Source: Bacillus sp. FJAT-42376
GTDB lineage: Bacteria > Bacillota > Bacilli > Bacillales > Bacillaceae
Direction: 5' to 3'
Length of the DNA stretch: 64,000 nucleotides
Assembly (NCBI RefSeq): GCF_003816055.1
Contig: NZ_CP033906.1
Location: forward strand, 3,782,001 to 3,846,000
This document shows positions 1-8,409 of this stretch, in pieces. Numbering within the stretch: position 1 is the first letter of the stretch; each line of letters begins with the position of its first letter. A program made the translations under genes and the position numbers. The notes beneath the pieces are model-generated. The model worked only from the letters and a program-made list of their open reading frames with translations, did no database searches and was not told where the DNA came from.

Positions 1-651
1 GATGGACTTGCAGATCCGGCAAACGATGAAGATGTTCTATACTCCTATGCCTCCTTCCTTTCTAATTATGGAAACGGCTTTGAAAACACGAAAATCGGCT
101 TGTGGGATTATTATCAGCGTGATAAATCAGTCGGTATGATTCTTGGATATATGAAAATTATTAATAAGGCTGGCCATTTGAATTTAAGCGGCCGGTCATT
201 CCCGGTTCCTCTCCGCTATAATTACAGTTACCGCAGTACGTGGGGAGATGCCCGCGGCTGGGGCGGCAGACGAATTCATGAAGGAACCGATGTTTTTGCC
301 GATTATGGAGTCCCTGTGCTGTCTACTTCGTACGGAATTGTTGAGATGAAGGGCTGGAACCGCTTTGGAGGCTGGAGAGTCGGTATCCGGGACGTCCGGA
401 ACACCTATCATTACTATGGACATCTTAACGGATTCGCAAAAGGGCTGAGAGAAGGCATGGTGGTTAAGCCGGGGCAGGTCATCGGTTCTGTTGGCAGCTC
501 CGGATACGGGCCGCCGGGAACGGCCGGGAAATTCCCTCCTCACTTGCATTACGGGATGTATAAAGATAATGGACGAACCGAATATTCCTTCGATCCCTAT
601 CCTTACCTGAGGATTTGGGAACGGGCCGATAAAAAGAAGAAAACCCAATAA
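1..651 (+). CDS. lytH: LytH-like L-Ala-D-Glu endopeptidase, M23 family (5' end outside window)
   Basis: The frame is open from the first base, so the start lies upstream; a TTG at 100 is internal. The C-terminal half is an M23/LytM metallopeptidase domain: the HEGTD metal-ligand motif lies near 277-291 and the HLHYG (HxH) motif near 541-555, with glycine-rich strands between. LytH of B. subtilis trims L-Ala-D-Glu cross-links in spore cortex peptidoglycan during late sporulation, acting in the forespore envelope. The next gene, yunB, is convergent and also a sporulation gene, which matches B. subtilis order. A shared bidirectional terminator separates them. The family call is sure; the LytH assignment rests on synteny plus domain. 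Confidence 0.85.
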   Translation, partial: DGLADPANDEDVLYSYASFLSNYGNGFENTKIGLWDYYQRDKSVGMILGYMKIINKAGHLNLSGRSFPVPLRYNYSYRSTWGDARGWGGRRIHEGTDVFADYGVPVLSTSYGIVEMKGWNRFGGWRVGIRDVRNTYHYYGHLNGFAKGLREGMVVKPGQVIGSVGSSGYGPPGTAGKFPPHLHYGMYKDNGRTEYSFDPYPYLRIWERADKKKKTQ

Positions 652-675
652 AAAGAGCGCCGGCGGCGCTCTTTT
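651..675. terminator. Bidirectional terminator between lytH and yunB
   Basis: A perfect GC-rich stem, AAAAGAGCGCC with GGCGCTCTTTT, is flanked by A and T runs on both sides, so it can end transcription of both convergent genes. The stem overlaps the stop-codon region of both. Confidence 0.85.
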
Positions 676-1400
676 TATTTCAGTTCAATTGCAGGAGGCT
701 GTCCCCCTCCCCCATTATAATAATCCGGAACATCTCCGCTGAAAGTTTTGATATCCACCGGAATATTAGCTGAAACGGTTGTGCTTTTACTGGAAAAGGG
801 GATAATCACCCTGAGATTCACTTTTACATCAATGATGACTTTAATCAGTGCGTTATTGATTCCGAAAGGTTCGGCCGTAATTTTTGAATCGGTCAGGGCA
901 TGGCCAACCATTTCAAAGCGCACCGGAATTTTGGGACCGACACTGCCGAGCAGAACGTTTCCGGTTGTTTGCCCAAGCGGGATTTCATAAATAAAATTTT
1001 CTTTCGAATCCTGCAGCTCCGGAATATTCAGAACGGCTAAGTTCCCCTTTTCTGCCAAAATAAGATTTCTTTGAATATGATCGGTGAAACTCGCCATCAT
1101 TTTCCTGACTCCTGCTGCATTGAAATCAGTGAGTTTTCCCTTTTCATCCACGTTTTCTTGAACAAGACGGCTTGTATCTCCTTCTTCCTCCAGCTCTTTT
1201 TTCAGAGCATCATTTATAATCAGCGATGCAATTTTTTGTGTTTCCGTTTCCGCAATACTCATCAGGACCGGCTGAATCTCTTTATTCACGATATACAGTC
1301 CTGCTGCAGTAGAAAAAACAAAAAAAATAAAAGACAGCAGCAGCACATATCGGAAAGGCATAACTCCTTTTCCCGGGAGACGTCTTTGAAATTTAGCCAA
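675..1400 (-). CDS. yunB: YunB sporulation protein
   Basis: A 241-residue protein with a basic N-terminus, one membrane segment at about residues 17-37, and a soluble extracytoplasmic remainder, as in YunB of B. subtilis. That protein is needed for proper spore formation and is made in the mother cell. The TTG start is supported by the AAGGGGG ribosome site 8 nt upstream. No enzyme motif is visible. It is convergent with lytH and downstream of yunC, as in B. subtilis. The molecular role is unknown in the family; the name rests on length, topology and gene order. Confidence 0.85.
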   Translation of the reverse strand: MAKFQRRLPGKGVMPFRYVLLLSFIFFVFSTAAGLYIVNKEIQPVLMSIAETETQKIASLIINDALKKELEEEGDTSRLVQENVDEKGKLTDFNAAGVRKMMASFTDHIQRNLILAEKGNLAVLNIPELQDSKENFIYEIPLGQTTGNVLLGSVGPKIPVRFEMVGHALTDSKITAEPFGINNALIKVIIDVKVNLRVIIPFSSKSTTVSANIPVDIKTFSGDVPDYYNGGGGQPPAIELK

Positions 1401-1463
1401 AAAAATACCCCCTTTACATGCTAAATGTATGCACGCAAAAGAGGATGTACGCTATAAATTTCA

Positions 1464-1766
1464 CTAAATCATCAGCAGAAGGGCATCCCTTCCTGACATT
1501 CCGGTATGAATGCCGCGATTCTTCGCTTCATACGTAACGGATTCAAGCGGAGCATCCAATAGCTGGTCGATGGTCCGGACACCGACCGCTCTTGCTGCCA
1601 CAATTTCACGATCCTTAAGCTGACTATTTAATAAGGCTACATCCAGTGCACCGCAGGCAATATAGCCCTTGTCGCTGGAAATCGCCATGAAGCTGGTTTT
1701 TGGCAGCTGAACCGTCACGGCTGTGAACATATGACCGGCTATCACAATGGGGGAAATGGTCACCAT
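1464..1766 (-). CDS. yunC: YunC, DUF1805 family protein
   Basis: A 100-residue protein of the DUF1805 family, a small alpha/beta fold of unknown function. The start ATG has AGGAG 9 nt upstream. The N-terminal beta-strand region and the conserved C-terminal GRDALLLM stretch are visible. It sits between yunB and yunD in the usual order, 59 nt after yunD, and may be read through from the yunFED genes. No catalytic residues can be named. Confidence 0.85.
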   Translation of the reverse strand: MVTISPIVIAGHMFTAVTVQLPKTSFMAISSDKGYIACGALDVALLNSQLKDREIVAARAVGVRTIDQLLDAPLESVTYEAKNRGIHTGMSGRDALLLMI

Positions 1767-1825
1767 TATTCCACACTCCTTCCTCCTATCAGCTTATGTG
1801 CCGAAAAGGATGAAATGAACGGGAA

Positions 1826-3223
1826 TCAATTTTTGGCGCTGTTTTTATTAGAAAGTGACCATTCCAGCAAATCCCGCAGGAACTCCGGCATGAAATACTC
1901 TTTCTTTTCGGATTGCCCGATTACGGGATAAAGAGGACCAAGCGTAAACATGTCCGCTGTAGCGATCCTGTATGTCCTTTCAGAATCAAGAGGCAGCCCG
2001 TTTATCTTAACCGGCGGAATATATGCTTCATCAGCGGATTTTTCCTCAGCAACTTCAATCCCGTCATACAGCATTTTGCCCATAACCGTTCCCCTGAACC
2101 CAAGACCCTTCAGCTTCAGCTGTTCCATCTCTGCTGTGGATGCCTGCCTGATCACCTCAAGCAGCTGATCTCCTTTCAGCTCGACTATACAAGGGTTGAT
2201 TGGATGAGGACATATCCGGTGAAGATCCTGCTTCGTGACCGGTCCCTCAGGCAGTGATTCAAGAAGCATGCCCGCATTGATCATGGAGGCTTCTCCGTCA
2301 CACCATGTTCTTAAGGCTTTAGCCAGAAGGGCGCCAAAATCTGAGTCTTCAAACCAGCTGATTTTCAATTCTTTATCAAGTTCAGCAATGGGATCGGATA
2401 GCAAGGCAAGGCTTTCTTCCAAATGAAGAGCGAGCTTCCGCTCATCCTCCTTGTTTTCCCCCTCCGCTGTCATCGACCGGACCGAGGCCGTCTGACGGAT
2501 AATTTCTTTCGTCTTTTCATCATATTGAATTTCAACCCGGCCGGTATACATTCCGTATTTTCCCGCTCCGCACAGCAGTGTATCATTGATCCATTTCCCA
2601 TGCTCCAGCAAATGATGGGTATGCGCTCCTAAAATCAGGTGTAATTCCGGAAATTCCTCTGCAAGCCTTTCATCATCATACAGCCCCAAGTGAGAAAGAA
2701 CGACAAGAAAATCGGCTTCCCCCGCCGCTTTTGGAAGCACCTCTCTCAGGCTTTCAAACGGATCCTGAATCAGCCAGTCCAATTTTTCGTAAAATGGTTT
2801 GTAGCTTACCGTTACACCGAGAATCCCTATTTTAAAGCCATCCGGTAAGGTAAGGATTTTATATGGCTCGGCCCAGTCCGGCCGCTCCCCGTTTTTCCTG
2901 TAAAGATTCGAGAGGATGACAGGAAAGGCTGCATTCTTGTAAAGCGTGTTCAGTTTATCATGTGGAAGCGTGATGCCTTCATTGTTTCCGATGGTTGCCG
3001 CATCATAATGCAGCTCATTCATCATTTCCACGTTTTTTTCCCCATAGGATGCTTCACTAATCGGATGAAACCTGTCTACATGGTCACCGATATCAAATAA
3101 AAAGCTCTGTTCCTGTTCTTTTTCATTCAGCTGCCTGCTGCGTTTCACATAGTGCGCGATTTTTGGCCAGTTTTCAAAATGGCTGTGAAGATCATTTGTA
3201 TGGTAGATGTGCAGCTTCCTCAT
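1826..3223 (-). CDS. yunD: YunD, 5'-nucleotidase/UDP-sugar hydrolase-type metallophosphoesterase
   Basis: A 465-residue two-domain protein. The N-terminal calcineurin-like metallophosphatase domain shows HTNDLHSH (residues 8-15), GDHVDR, GNNEG and GAHTHH, which bind the two metal ions. The C-terminal half resembles the 5'-nucleotidase substrate-recognition domain. There is no signal peptide, so unlike secreted relatives it should act in the cytoplasm. The ATG start has GGAGT upstream. It lies 24 nt after yunE and is probably co-transcribed with yunF and yunE. The true substrate of YunD-type enzymes is not clear from sequence. Confidence 0.88.
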   Translation of the reverse strand: MRKLHIYHTNDLHSHFENWPKIAHYVKRSRQLNEKEQEQSFLFDIGDHVDRFHPISEASYGEKNVEMMNELHYDAATIGNNEGITLPHDKLNTLYKNAAFPVILSNLYRKNGERPDWAEPYKILTLPDGFKIGILGVTVSYKPFYEKLDWLIQDPFESLREVLPKAAGEADFLVVLSHLGLYDDERLAEEFPELHLILGAHTHHLLEHGKWINDTLLCGAGKYGMYTGRVEIQYDEKTKEIIRQTASVRSMTAEGENKEDERKLALHLEESLALLSDPIAELDKELKISWFEDSDFGALLAKALRTWCDGEASMINAGMLLESLPEGPVTKQDLHRICPHPINPCIVELKGDQLLEVIRQASTAEMEQLKLKGLGFRGTVMGKMLYDGIEVAEEKSADEAYIPPVKINGLPLDSERTYRIATADMFTLGPLYPVIGQSEKKEYFMPEFLRDLLEWSLSNKNSAKN

Positions 3224-3247
3224 TGACGTTCCACTCCTTCAGCAGCC

Positions 3248-4066
3248 TTAGCTGATTCCTTGATAGATTAAGCGGATTCCCACTAGAACGAGAACCAGCC
3301 TAAGCAAAATCATAATGGTTTTGCTCTCCAGTTTATTGTTAATGTAGGCTCCAAGCTTTCCTCCTGCATAAGCGCCGGGAATAAGGGCTATGGCATAAAG
3401 CCAGTTTACGTTTCCCATAGCCGCATGAATGCCGGAGCTTGTGATGGATGACAGAAAAATAATAAACATTGAGGTTCCAATCGCTACATGCGGCGGGAAC
3501 ATGAACAGCATGACCATCACAGGAACCATAAGAGAGCCCCCGCCAATTCCGAACAGCCCCCCTAAAAATCCTACTGCAAAGGCAATAAGAATTCCCGCAA
3601 GAGGCTGATACGAATAAGTTATGACTGAGCCATCCGGCTGAGTATAAGTCCGCTGAATTCCTTTCGCAGCTTTCATTCCCGGCAGAGGAGCAGCACGTTC
3701 TTTAAACATAAGCACAATGGCCATGGCAATCATAAAAAGACCGAACCAGACGGAAAAAGAATCATCCGTAAACATCCTGTTTACCCAGGAGCCAGCGAGA
3801 CTCCCGGGGCCGCTTCCAATAAAGAAAATCCAGCCGCTTTTGTAATCGACTCTTTTATATTTCATATAAGCAAGGGTGGAGGACAGGCCCGTAAAAATCA
3901 AAACAAATAACGATGTACCTACCGCTTCCTGGGGAGTGATTTCCGCCGGCAAAATACCTGACAGAAAAAGAAGAGCCGGCACGATGATAATGCCGCCGCC
4001 AAGCCCTACTATACTTCCAAGCGTTCCCGCGAATAAACCCAGTAAGATTAAAATGAACCATTCCAT
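3248..4066 (-). CDS. yunE: YunE, TauE/SafE (TSUP) family sulfite/anion exporter
   Basis: A polytopic membrane protein of about 272 residues. It has an internal duplication typical of TSUP: two copies of a glycine-rich signature, GLGGGIIIVPALL near residue 22 and GIGGGSLMVPVMV near residue 173. The family exports sulfite, sulfoacetate or related anions. ATG at 4066 is preferred because AAGGA lies 7 nt upstream; an in-frame TTG precedes it. It sits 21 nt after yunF and 24 nt before yunD, suggesting an operon. The substrate cannot be read from sequence. Confidence 0.87.
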   Translation of the reverse strand: MEWFILILLGLFAGTLGSIVGLGGGIIIVPALLFLSGILPAEITPQEAVGTSLFVLIFTGLSSTLAYMKYKRVDYKSGWIFFIGSGPGSLAGSWVNRMFTDDSFSVWFGLFMIAMAIVLMFKERAAPLPGMKAAKGIQRTYTQPDGSVITYSYQPLAGILIAFAVGFLGGLFGIGGGSLMVPVMVMLFMFPPHVAIGTSMFIIFLSSITSSGIHAAMGNVNWLYAIALIPGAYAGGKLGAYINNKLESKTIMILLRLVLVLVGIRLIYQGIS

Positions 4067-4087
4067 CAAAAATTCCTTCTCTCTTCC

Positions 4088-4945
4088 TTATTCAAAATCA
4101 AGCAGGCTCATCTGCCTTGGTGCAAGATTCTTGTATGTAACACCTAAAAGCTCAATCAGTTCCAAAGCATTTCCGGCCGCATCTCCTCCGGAATTATTAT
4201 TAAACACCACAAAAAGCTCCTTCGTTTTGCTGCTCAGGTCTTTCAGCGCCTTCCCCCATTCTTCAAGTTCCGCCGTACTGTATTTATATAAGTATCGGAC
4301 CTCTCTCCATTCCTGATCGCTGCCCGTTTTATTCCAGCCATGAACATTCCTGCCGTGAAAGCGGACGAGCGTTTTTTGCGGATTGGCTATTTCAAGTACA
4401 GCGGGAATGGAACTCATTCCTGCCTGAGGTTCGTCACATACACTGTGAATCCAATTCTCTTCCCTCATAAACAGCAAGGTCTTGTCCCTGACTGCCGGCT
4501 CGAACCACGTTTGATTCCTGAATTCAAGGGCACATGGGATTTCTTCCATCTGCTGCCTGCACCAGCGCAGGTAGTCGACATTTTCCTTTTTACAGTCGAA
4601 CCATGGGGGGAATTGAAAGAGAACCATCGCCATCTTCCCCTCCTCGATCAAGGGAGACAAAGAAAGCTTAAACGCTTCAAACATCTCGGATTTTGTTTCA
4701 AAAGGAATCTCTCCCCGTTCATGGCCCGTCATTCCCTGATAGGCTTTAACGATGAACTGAAAATTCCCGGGCGTTTCATCAGCCCACTTCTTCATATTCC
4801 GTTCAGGCTGAACCGCATAAAAGCTCGCATCCAATTCAACTACCGGAAAATAGGCACTGTATTCTTTTAACTTGTCACCTGTCCGAACGGAGTCCGGATA
4901 TAGGGAGTCATGATCTCCCCAGCCTGTCAGCCCGATCTGAATCAA
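4088..4945 (-). CDS. yunF: YunF, DUF72 family protein
   Basis: A protein of about 285 residues of the DUF72 (YecE-like) TIM-barrel family, with the GLTGWGDHDSLY N-terminus typical of YunF and the conserved FQFPPWF, ALEFRN and RFHGRN stretches. The TTG at 4945 is chosen because a strong GGGGAGGAG site precedes it and relatives begin at this point; an ATG at 4969 with a weaker AAGGAA site is an alternative. It is first in the yunF-yunE-yunD run and divergent from a membrane protein at 5069. DUF72 proteins have no settled function. Confidence 0.85.
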   Translation of the reverse strand: MIQIGLTGWGDHDSLYPDSVRTGDKLKEYSAYFPVVELDASFYAVQPERNMKKWADETPGNFQFIVKAYQGMTGHERGEIPFETKSEMFEAFKLSLSPLIEEGKMAMVLFQFPPWFDCKKENVDYLRWCRQQMEEIPCALEFRNQTWFEPAVRDKTLLFMREENWIHSVCDEPQAGMSSIPAVLEIANPQKTLVRFHGRNVHGWNKTGSDQEWREVRYLYKYSTAELEEWGKALKDLSSKTKELFVVFNNNSGGDAAGNALELIELLGVTYKNLAPRQMSLLDFE

Positions 4946-5068
4946 ATGCGATCTCTCCTCCCCAGCCATTCTTATAATTCCTTATTATATCAAATGATGG
5001 CTTCATCAAAAAATTTGAGAATTCATGGAGTAAGAACATGTTATACTAGGGGAAATAGGAGGATGAAA

Positions 5069-5713
5069 ATGAAAAAACACCTGATTATATCAGATATTCT
5101 CTTTTATTTAGTATTGCCGTATGTCATCTGGGAATATGGGAAAGCTCCGCTTGGTGATTACTGGGCCATGCTGCTGTCTACTGTCCCCGGAATTATTTAT
5201 ACCGTCTATCGATTTTTTGCAGAAAAGCAATTCAATGTGACTGGCCTTTTTATCATGGCTTCACTCAGCATTAACACAATCATCGACCTGCTCTCCCAGA
5301 ACGCTGAACGCATGCAGCAAAATAACGTCTGGGTATCTGTCGGATTCGGGCTCTTCTGGATCGCCACCATTCTTATAAAAAAGCCGTTTGGCCTTTATTT
5401 AATGGCGGATATCGCTTATTTGCAGGGACAAAAACGGGAAGACAGCCTGAAGCTGTACAAGCAGCCTAAATTGCTGCCGCTCTTTTACCTGGTCAGCTTC
5501 GTGTTCGCTATGCAAAATCTGCTGAATGCTGCTTTAAGAGCGTTTCTGCTCAACCAGTATGGGATTGCCCAGTATGATAAGATTCTATTTTATATGAAAA
5601 TATACGGCTGGGTATTTACGGTGATTCTTATGATCACATTTGTATTTGTGGGAATGAAGATTAATGAGGCTTCTCCGGATGATTCGGATGACAGGAATCA
5701 ATCGATTGTATAA
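5069..5713 (+). CDS. VC0807-family-like integral membrane protein
   Basis: A protein of about 214 residues with five or six hydrophobic segments and a short acidic C-terminal tail (DDSDD). The arrangement resembles VC0807-type membrane proteins, a family without known function. ATG at 5069 has AGGAGG at 5057-5062 with 6-nt spacing; another ATG two codons earlier sits too close to that site. It is a single gene divergent from yunF and is followed by a dispersed repeat. No transport motif is recognised, so the call is structural. Confidence 0.7.
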   Translation: MKKHLIISDILFYLVLPYVIWEYGKAPLGDYWAMLLSTVPGIIYTVYRFFAEKQFNVTGLFIMASLSINTIIDLLSQNAERMQQNNVWVSVGFGLFWIATILIKKPFGLYLMADIAYLQGQKREDSLKLYKQPKLLPLFYLVSFVFAMQNLLNAALRAFLLNQYGIAQYDKILFYMKIYGWVFTVILMITFVFVGMKINEASPDDSDDRNQSIV

Positions 5714-5757
5714 GCAAAGCTTACTTTTCCGGTAGCATGTTATTGATTTTTTAATCC

Positions 5758-5882
5758 CTGTTGATTGAACCGGAAGGTGTAAGACTCCCTCTTAAAGCAG
5801 CGGGACAGGTTAGACCCCGCAGTCGCGAGGAGGCGCACCGCCCGCCCAAGGATAAGCGAACGACTGCAGCGGAAATCAACAA
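5758..5882 (+). repeat. Solo copy of the 132-bp GC-rich dispersed core repeat
   Basis: The copy runs from CTGTTGATT to AATCAACAA and contains the shared blocks GGAAGG, AGCGGGACAGG, GACCCCGCAG, CACCGCCCGCCC and AGCGAACGACTG. It is diverged: the inner TGGC/GCCA hairpin is lost and some bases are deleted. It lies between the membrane protein gene and the HxlR gene terminator. Confidence 0.85.
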
Positions 5883-5905
5883 CTAAGTTTAACAGAGATT
5901 AAAAT

Positions 5906-5955
5906 TAAAAAAGCACCCCGGGATCACTCATTCAGTGTTCACGGGGTGCTTTTTT
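5906..5955 (-). terminator. Terminator of the HxlR-family regulator gene
   Basis: The long stem AAAAAAGCACCCCG pairs with CGGGGTGCTTTTTT. On the minus strand the T-run follows the stem, directly after the regulator stop codon. It may also stop readthrough from the plus strand. Confidence 0.85.
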
Positions 5956-5968
5956 GCCTCATGTTTAT

Positions 5969-6313
5969 TTAAAGACCGGGTCTGTTTTTCACTCCCCACT
6001 CACACAGTTCTTCTAATACTGGCAGCAGCGTCTCCGCTTTTTTGGAAAGACTGTATTCTACTTTAGGAGGGATTTGAGGATATTCTTTGCGGTGGATGAG
6101 ACCATCTGCCTCCAGCTCCTTAAGATGTGAGCTTAACGTTTTGTAAGTAATCGTCCCGATTTGATTTTTTAATTCATTAAACCGAACAACCCCGTTTTCA
6201 GCAAGGAGATAAAGGATAACCATTTTCCACTTTCCGCCGATCACAGATATTGTATAGCCAAAAGGCGTATCCTGAATATGCTTTACTTTCCCCCTATACT
6301 CAGTCATCCCCAT
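5969..6313 (-). CDS. HxlR-family winged-helix transcriptional regulator
   Basis: A protein of about 114 residues with the HxlR signature around VIGGKWKMVILYLL, a recognition region KTLSSHLKELEADGLI, and a wing near PPKVEYSLS. The N-terminal cysteine used for redox sensing in some family members is replaced (TPFGY), and the only cysteine is near the C-terminus, so thiol sensing is doubtful. The start is uncertain: GTG 6322, ATG 6313 or ATG 6307; 6313 has AAAGGA 11 nt upstream. It is divergent from the arginase-like gene and probably controls it and itself. Confidence 0.85.
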   Translation of the reverse strand: MGMTEYRGKVKHIQDTPFGYTISVIGGKWKMVILYLLAENGVVRFNELKNQIGTITYKTLSSHLKELEADGLIHRKEYPQIPPKVEYSLSKKAETLLPVLEELCEWGVKNRPGL

Positions 6314-6320
6314 CCTAATC

Positions 6321-6338
6321 ACTATCCTTTCTGATAGT
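6321..6338. promoter_or_regulatory. Candidate operator in the HxlR/arginase divergent promoter
   Basis: A perfect inverted repeat, ACTATC-6 nt-GATAGT, lies at the start of the regulator gene. A direct repeat CGTAC at 6355 and 6373 (18 bp apart) lies in the same intergenic region. Either could be the binding site of the regulator; this is inferred from position only. Confidence 0.4.
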
Positions 6339-6418
6339 ATCTATCCATTAAGTGCGTACTTTTCTTTATTTTCGTACAGTGTAATCTAGACTTAATCGAA
6401 AGTAAAGGAGAGAGGAAA

Positions 6419-7336
6419 ATGGACAAAAAAACAATTCGGCTTCTTATGCCGCAGTGGCAGGGCGGGAACAATCCTAATTATTCTTTTGGAGCAGAGCTGC
6501 TGGCATGGCTTGCCCCTGATCATGGCCAGCCCCTTATAGAGGTACCGGTTCAAGCCTATGGAGGCATCCCTCTGGAAAATGAAAACGGTGTCTATGGGAG
6601 AACTCAGCTGCTGGAACAATTAAAGGCTGCCCGCCATCTTATCAGTGCCCATCAGCCGGACCGCATTGTCATGTTTGGAGGAGATTGTTTAGTGGAGCAA
6701 GCTCCGTTTGCCTACCTGAATGAACGATACAGCGGGGATCTCGGATTGCTATGGATTGACGCCCACTCTGACTTGATGAGAATTCCCGGCTATGATTATG
6801 GTCATACTCTTCCCCTTGGAAATCTCCTCGGGGAGGGCGAAAAGGAGTTTGCAAGCTTCGTAACCACTCCCTTTAAACCTGAAAACGTCTTTATCGCAGG
6901 CCTGGCCGAACCTGCGCAGCAAGAAGCGGAAATCATCTCCAAGACGCTTGAGGAAAAAGGAATTGCGATACCGGATGATACGGAACTGGTAAACAGACTG
7001 GGGATCCGAACCGCGGGAGCTAAAGAGATTGCGGAAAGCATGGATTCGGTAAAATCATGGATAAAAGAGAGCGGCATTAAGTACCTGGCCATCCACCTTG
7101 ACCTGGATGTGCTTGATCCGGCTGCCTTCCGTTCATTATTATTTGCCAATCCGGAAGCACCCTATCTTTATTCTCCTAAGGGAACGATGCAGATCCCCCG
7201 TCTCCTTGAATTAATGAACCTGGCGTCCAAGGAAGCAGAGGTTGTCGGATTAGGAATCACGGAGCATATGCCATGGGATGCTATTACATTGAAAAGCATG
7301 CTTAACTCGTTCCCATTGTTAGCGGATCCGATCTGA
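6419..7336 (+). CDS. Arginase/agmatinase/formiminoglutamase (ureohydrolase) family enzyme
   Basis: A 305-residue protein with the ureohydrolase metal motifs GGDC (residues 87-90), DAHSD (114-118) and HLDLDVLDP near residue 225. The family hydrolyses guanidino or formimino groups with a two-metal (usually Mn) centre. The first motif is GGDC rather than GGDH, so one usual histidine ligand is a cysteine, as in some uncharacterised members. The substrate is not predictable. AAAGGAGAGAGG lies just upstream of the ATG. It is divergent from the HxlR regulator and monocistronic, ending at a strong hairpin. Confidence 0.85.
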   Translation: MDKKTIRLLMPQWQGGNNPNYSFGAELLAWLAPDHGQPLIEVPVQAYGGIPLENENGVYGRTQLLEQLKAARHLISAHQPDRIVMFGGDCLVEQAPFAYLNERYSGDLGLLWIDAHSDLMRIPGYDYGHTLPLGNLLGEGEKEFASFVTTPFKPENVFIAGLAEPAQQEAEIISKTLEEKGIAIPDDTELVNRLGIRTAGAKEIAESMDSVKSWIKESGIKYLAIHLDLDVLDPAAFRSLLFANPEAPYLYSPKGTMQIPRLLELMNLASKEAEVVGLGITEHMPWDAITLKSMLNSFPLLADPI

Positions 7337-7350
7337 TTGTTTGGCACAGG

Positions 7351-7388
7351 CAAGTAAGAAGAGTCCGCTGCTGCGGACTCTTCACTTG
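7351..7388. terminator. Terminator hairpin between the arginase-like and secreted-protein genes
   Basis: The long stem CAAGT..AGAGTCCGC pairs with GCGGACTCTT.ACTTG around a TGCT loop, placed between convergent genes. The T-tract is weak on both sides. Confidence 0.75.
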
Positions 7389-7394
7389 TTCACC

Positions 7395-8306
7395 TTATCT
7401 GAATGGATTGACCACATACTTCTTACTAAAGGTTCCCAGGCCGTCAAAATAGGCATCAGTCAGAGCTGCGGGATCCAATGCCATTGCTCCCCTTTCCTGG
7501 CTGTCATCCGAGTCATCCCACCCCCACGGAGCATTGGCTGCGTTATCTTTTCCGTTATCTCCTGCAAACGTTCCAAATGACGCGTACGTTTCACTGCTGC
7601 TTCGGCGTTCCCATAGTCCGCCCGGCTCTGTTACGGCAATCAGTTTATAGAAGGCATTTCGGTCATTTCCGCCGGAGGGTACGGTTCCTTCTGCAGCCGG
7701 TCTGTAAATCACTCCGTCATCGCCAGGGAATTCCTTCCCGTTCCATGCTTTCAGACCATGGCCTTTCGATTCCTGGAACGTTGCTGGTCTGCCATCCGAC
7801 ATCAGGATAGAACCGTCAATATTCTCTTCCCCGTTCGTGAGCGGGCTTCCAGCCGGTACAAATGAGTAAAAATGATTGTGTGCAACGGTAACCATTCCTT
7901 CAAGGATGCCTGTGGGGCTTCCATTTTTTCTGACAATCATCATGGCGCCTTCCATATCATTTTCATGAGTGTCCAGCCCGAAATCAGGATAGTCTGTCCA
8001 GTCTCTTGGATGATAAAAGCTGTAAATGATAAACCAGTGCGTTTCTGTCTCAGATACAGAATAGTAGGCACTCCCTTTTAGCCTGGCGGGATCCTTGGCC
8101 TGATTCTCCCAATTATTGCGCATGTTCCAGTCCCCGTCATAATTAGCGGCAGTCAGATAGTCAGCATCGTAATCGGTGCTGTCCGTATCCTGATAATGAA
8201 CAGGTGCCCACTTCGTTGCAAGGTCCAGTTCGGATGCGTTCGCATGTCCTAATGCAAGAAAAGCAGCAATAAGTGAAATTAATATAGCTCCAGCGGTTTT
8301 CTTCAC
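7395..8306 (-). CDS. Secreted protein of unknown function
   Basis: A 303-residue protein with a clear Sec signal peptide (basic start, hydrophobic core, cleavage expected after ANA near residue 24). The mature part is rich in Asp, Trp, Tyr and His, with HPRDW, a HENDMEG stretch and HNHFYSF. These look like a conserved acidic/His cluster that could bind metal, but I do not recognise an enzyme family with confidence; a distant tie to NPP1/Vps62-like folds is possible. ATG has GGAGGAG upstream. It is a single gene between a terminator and a repeat array. Confidence 0.8.
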   Translation of the reverse strand: MKKTAGAILISLIAAFLALGHANASELDLATKWAPVHYQDTDSTDYDADYLTAANYDGDWNMRNNWENQAKDPARLKGSAYYSVSETETHWFIIYSFYHPRDWTDYPDFGLDTHENDMEGAMMIVRKNGSPTGILEGMVTVAHNHFYSFVPAGSPLTNGEENIDGSILMSDGRPATFQESKGHGLKAWNGKEFPGDDGVIYRPAAEGTVPSGGNDRNAFYKLIAVTEPGGLWERRSSSETYASFGTFAGDNGKDNAANAPWGWDDSDDSQERGAMALDPAALTDAYFDGLGTFSKKYVVNPFR

Positions 8307-8409
8307 GGTTCATCTCCTCCTGATCTGTTATCCTTATAACCATAGCAAGGTTTTGTTAAGGCTGGATTACAGATTTTTGAAGGTTGGTAAATGAGCCGAT
8401 AGACTTAGT

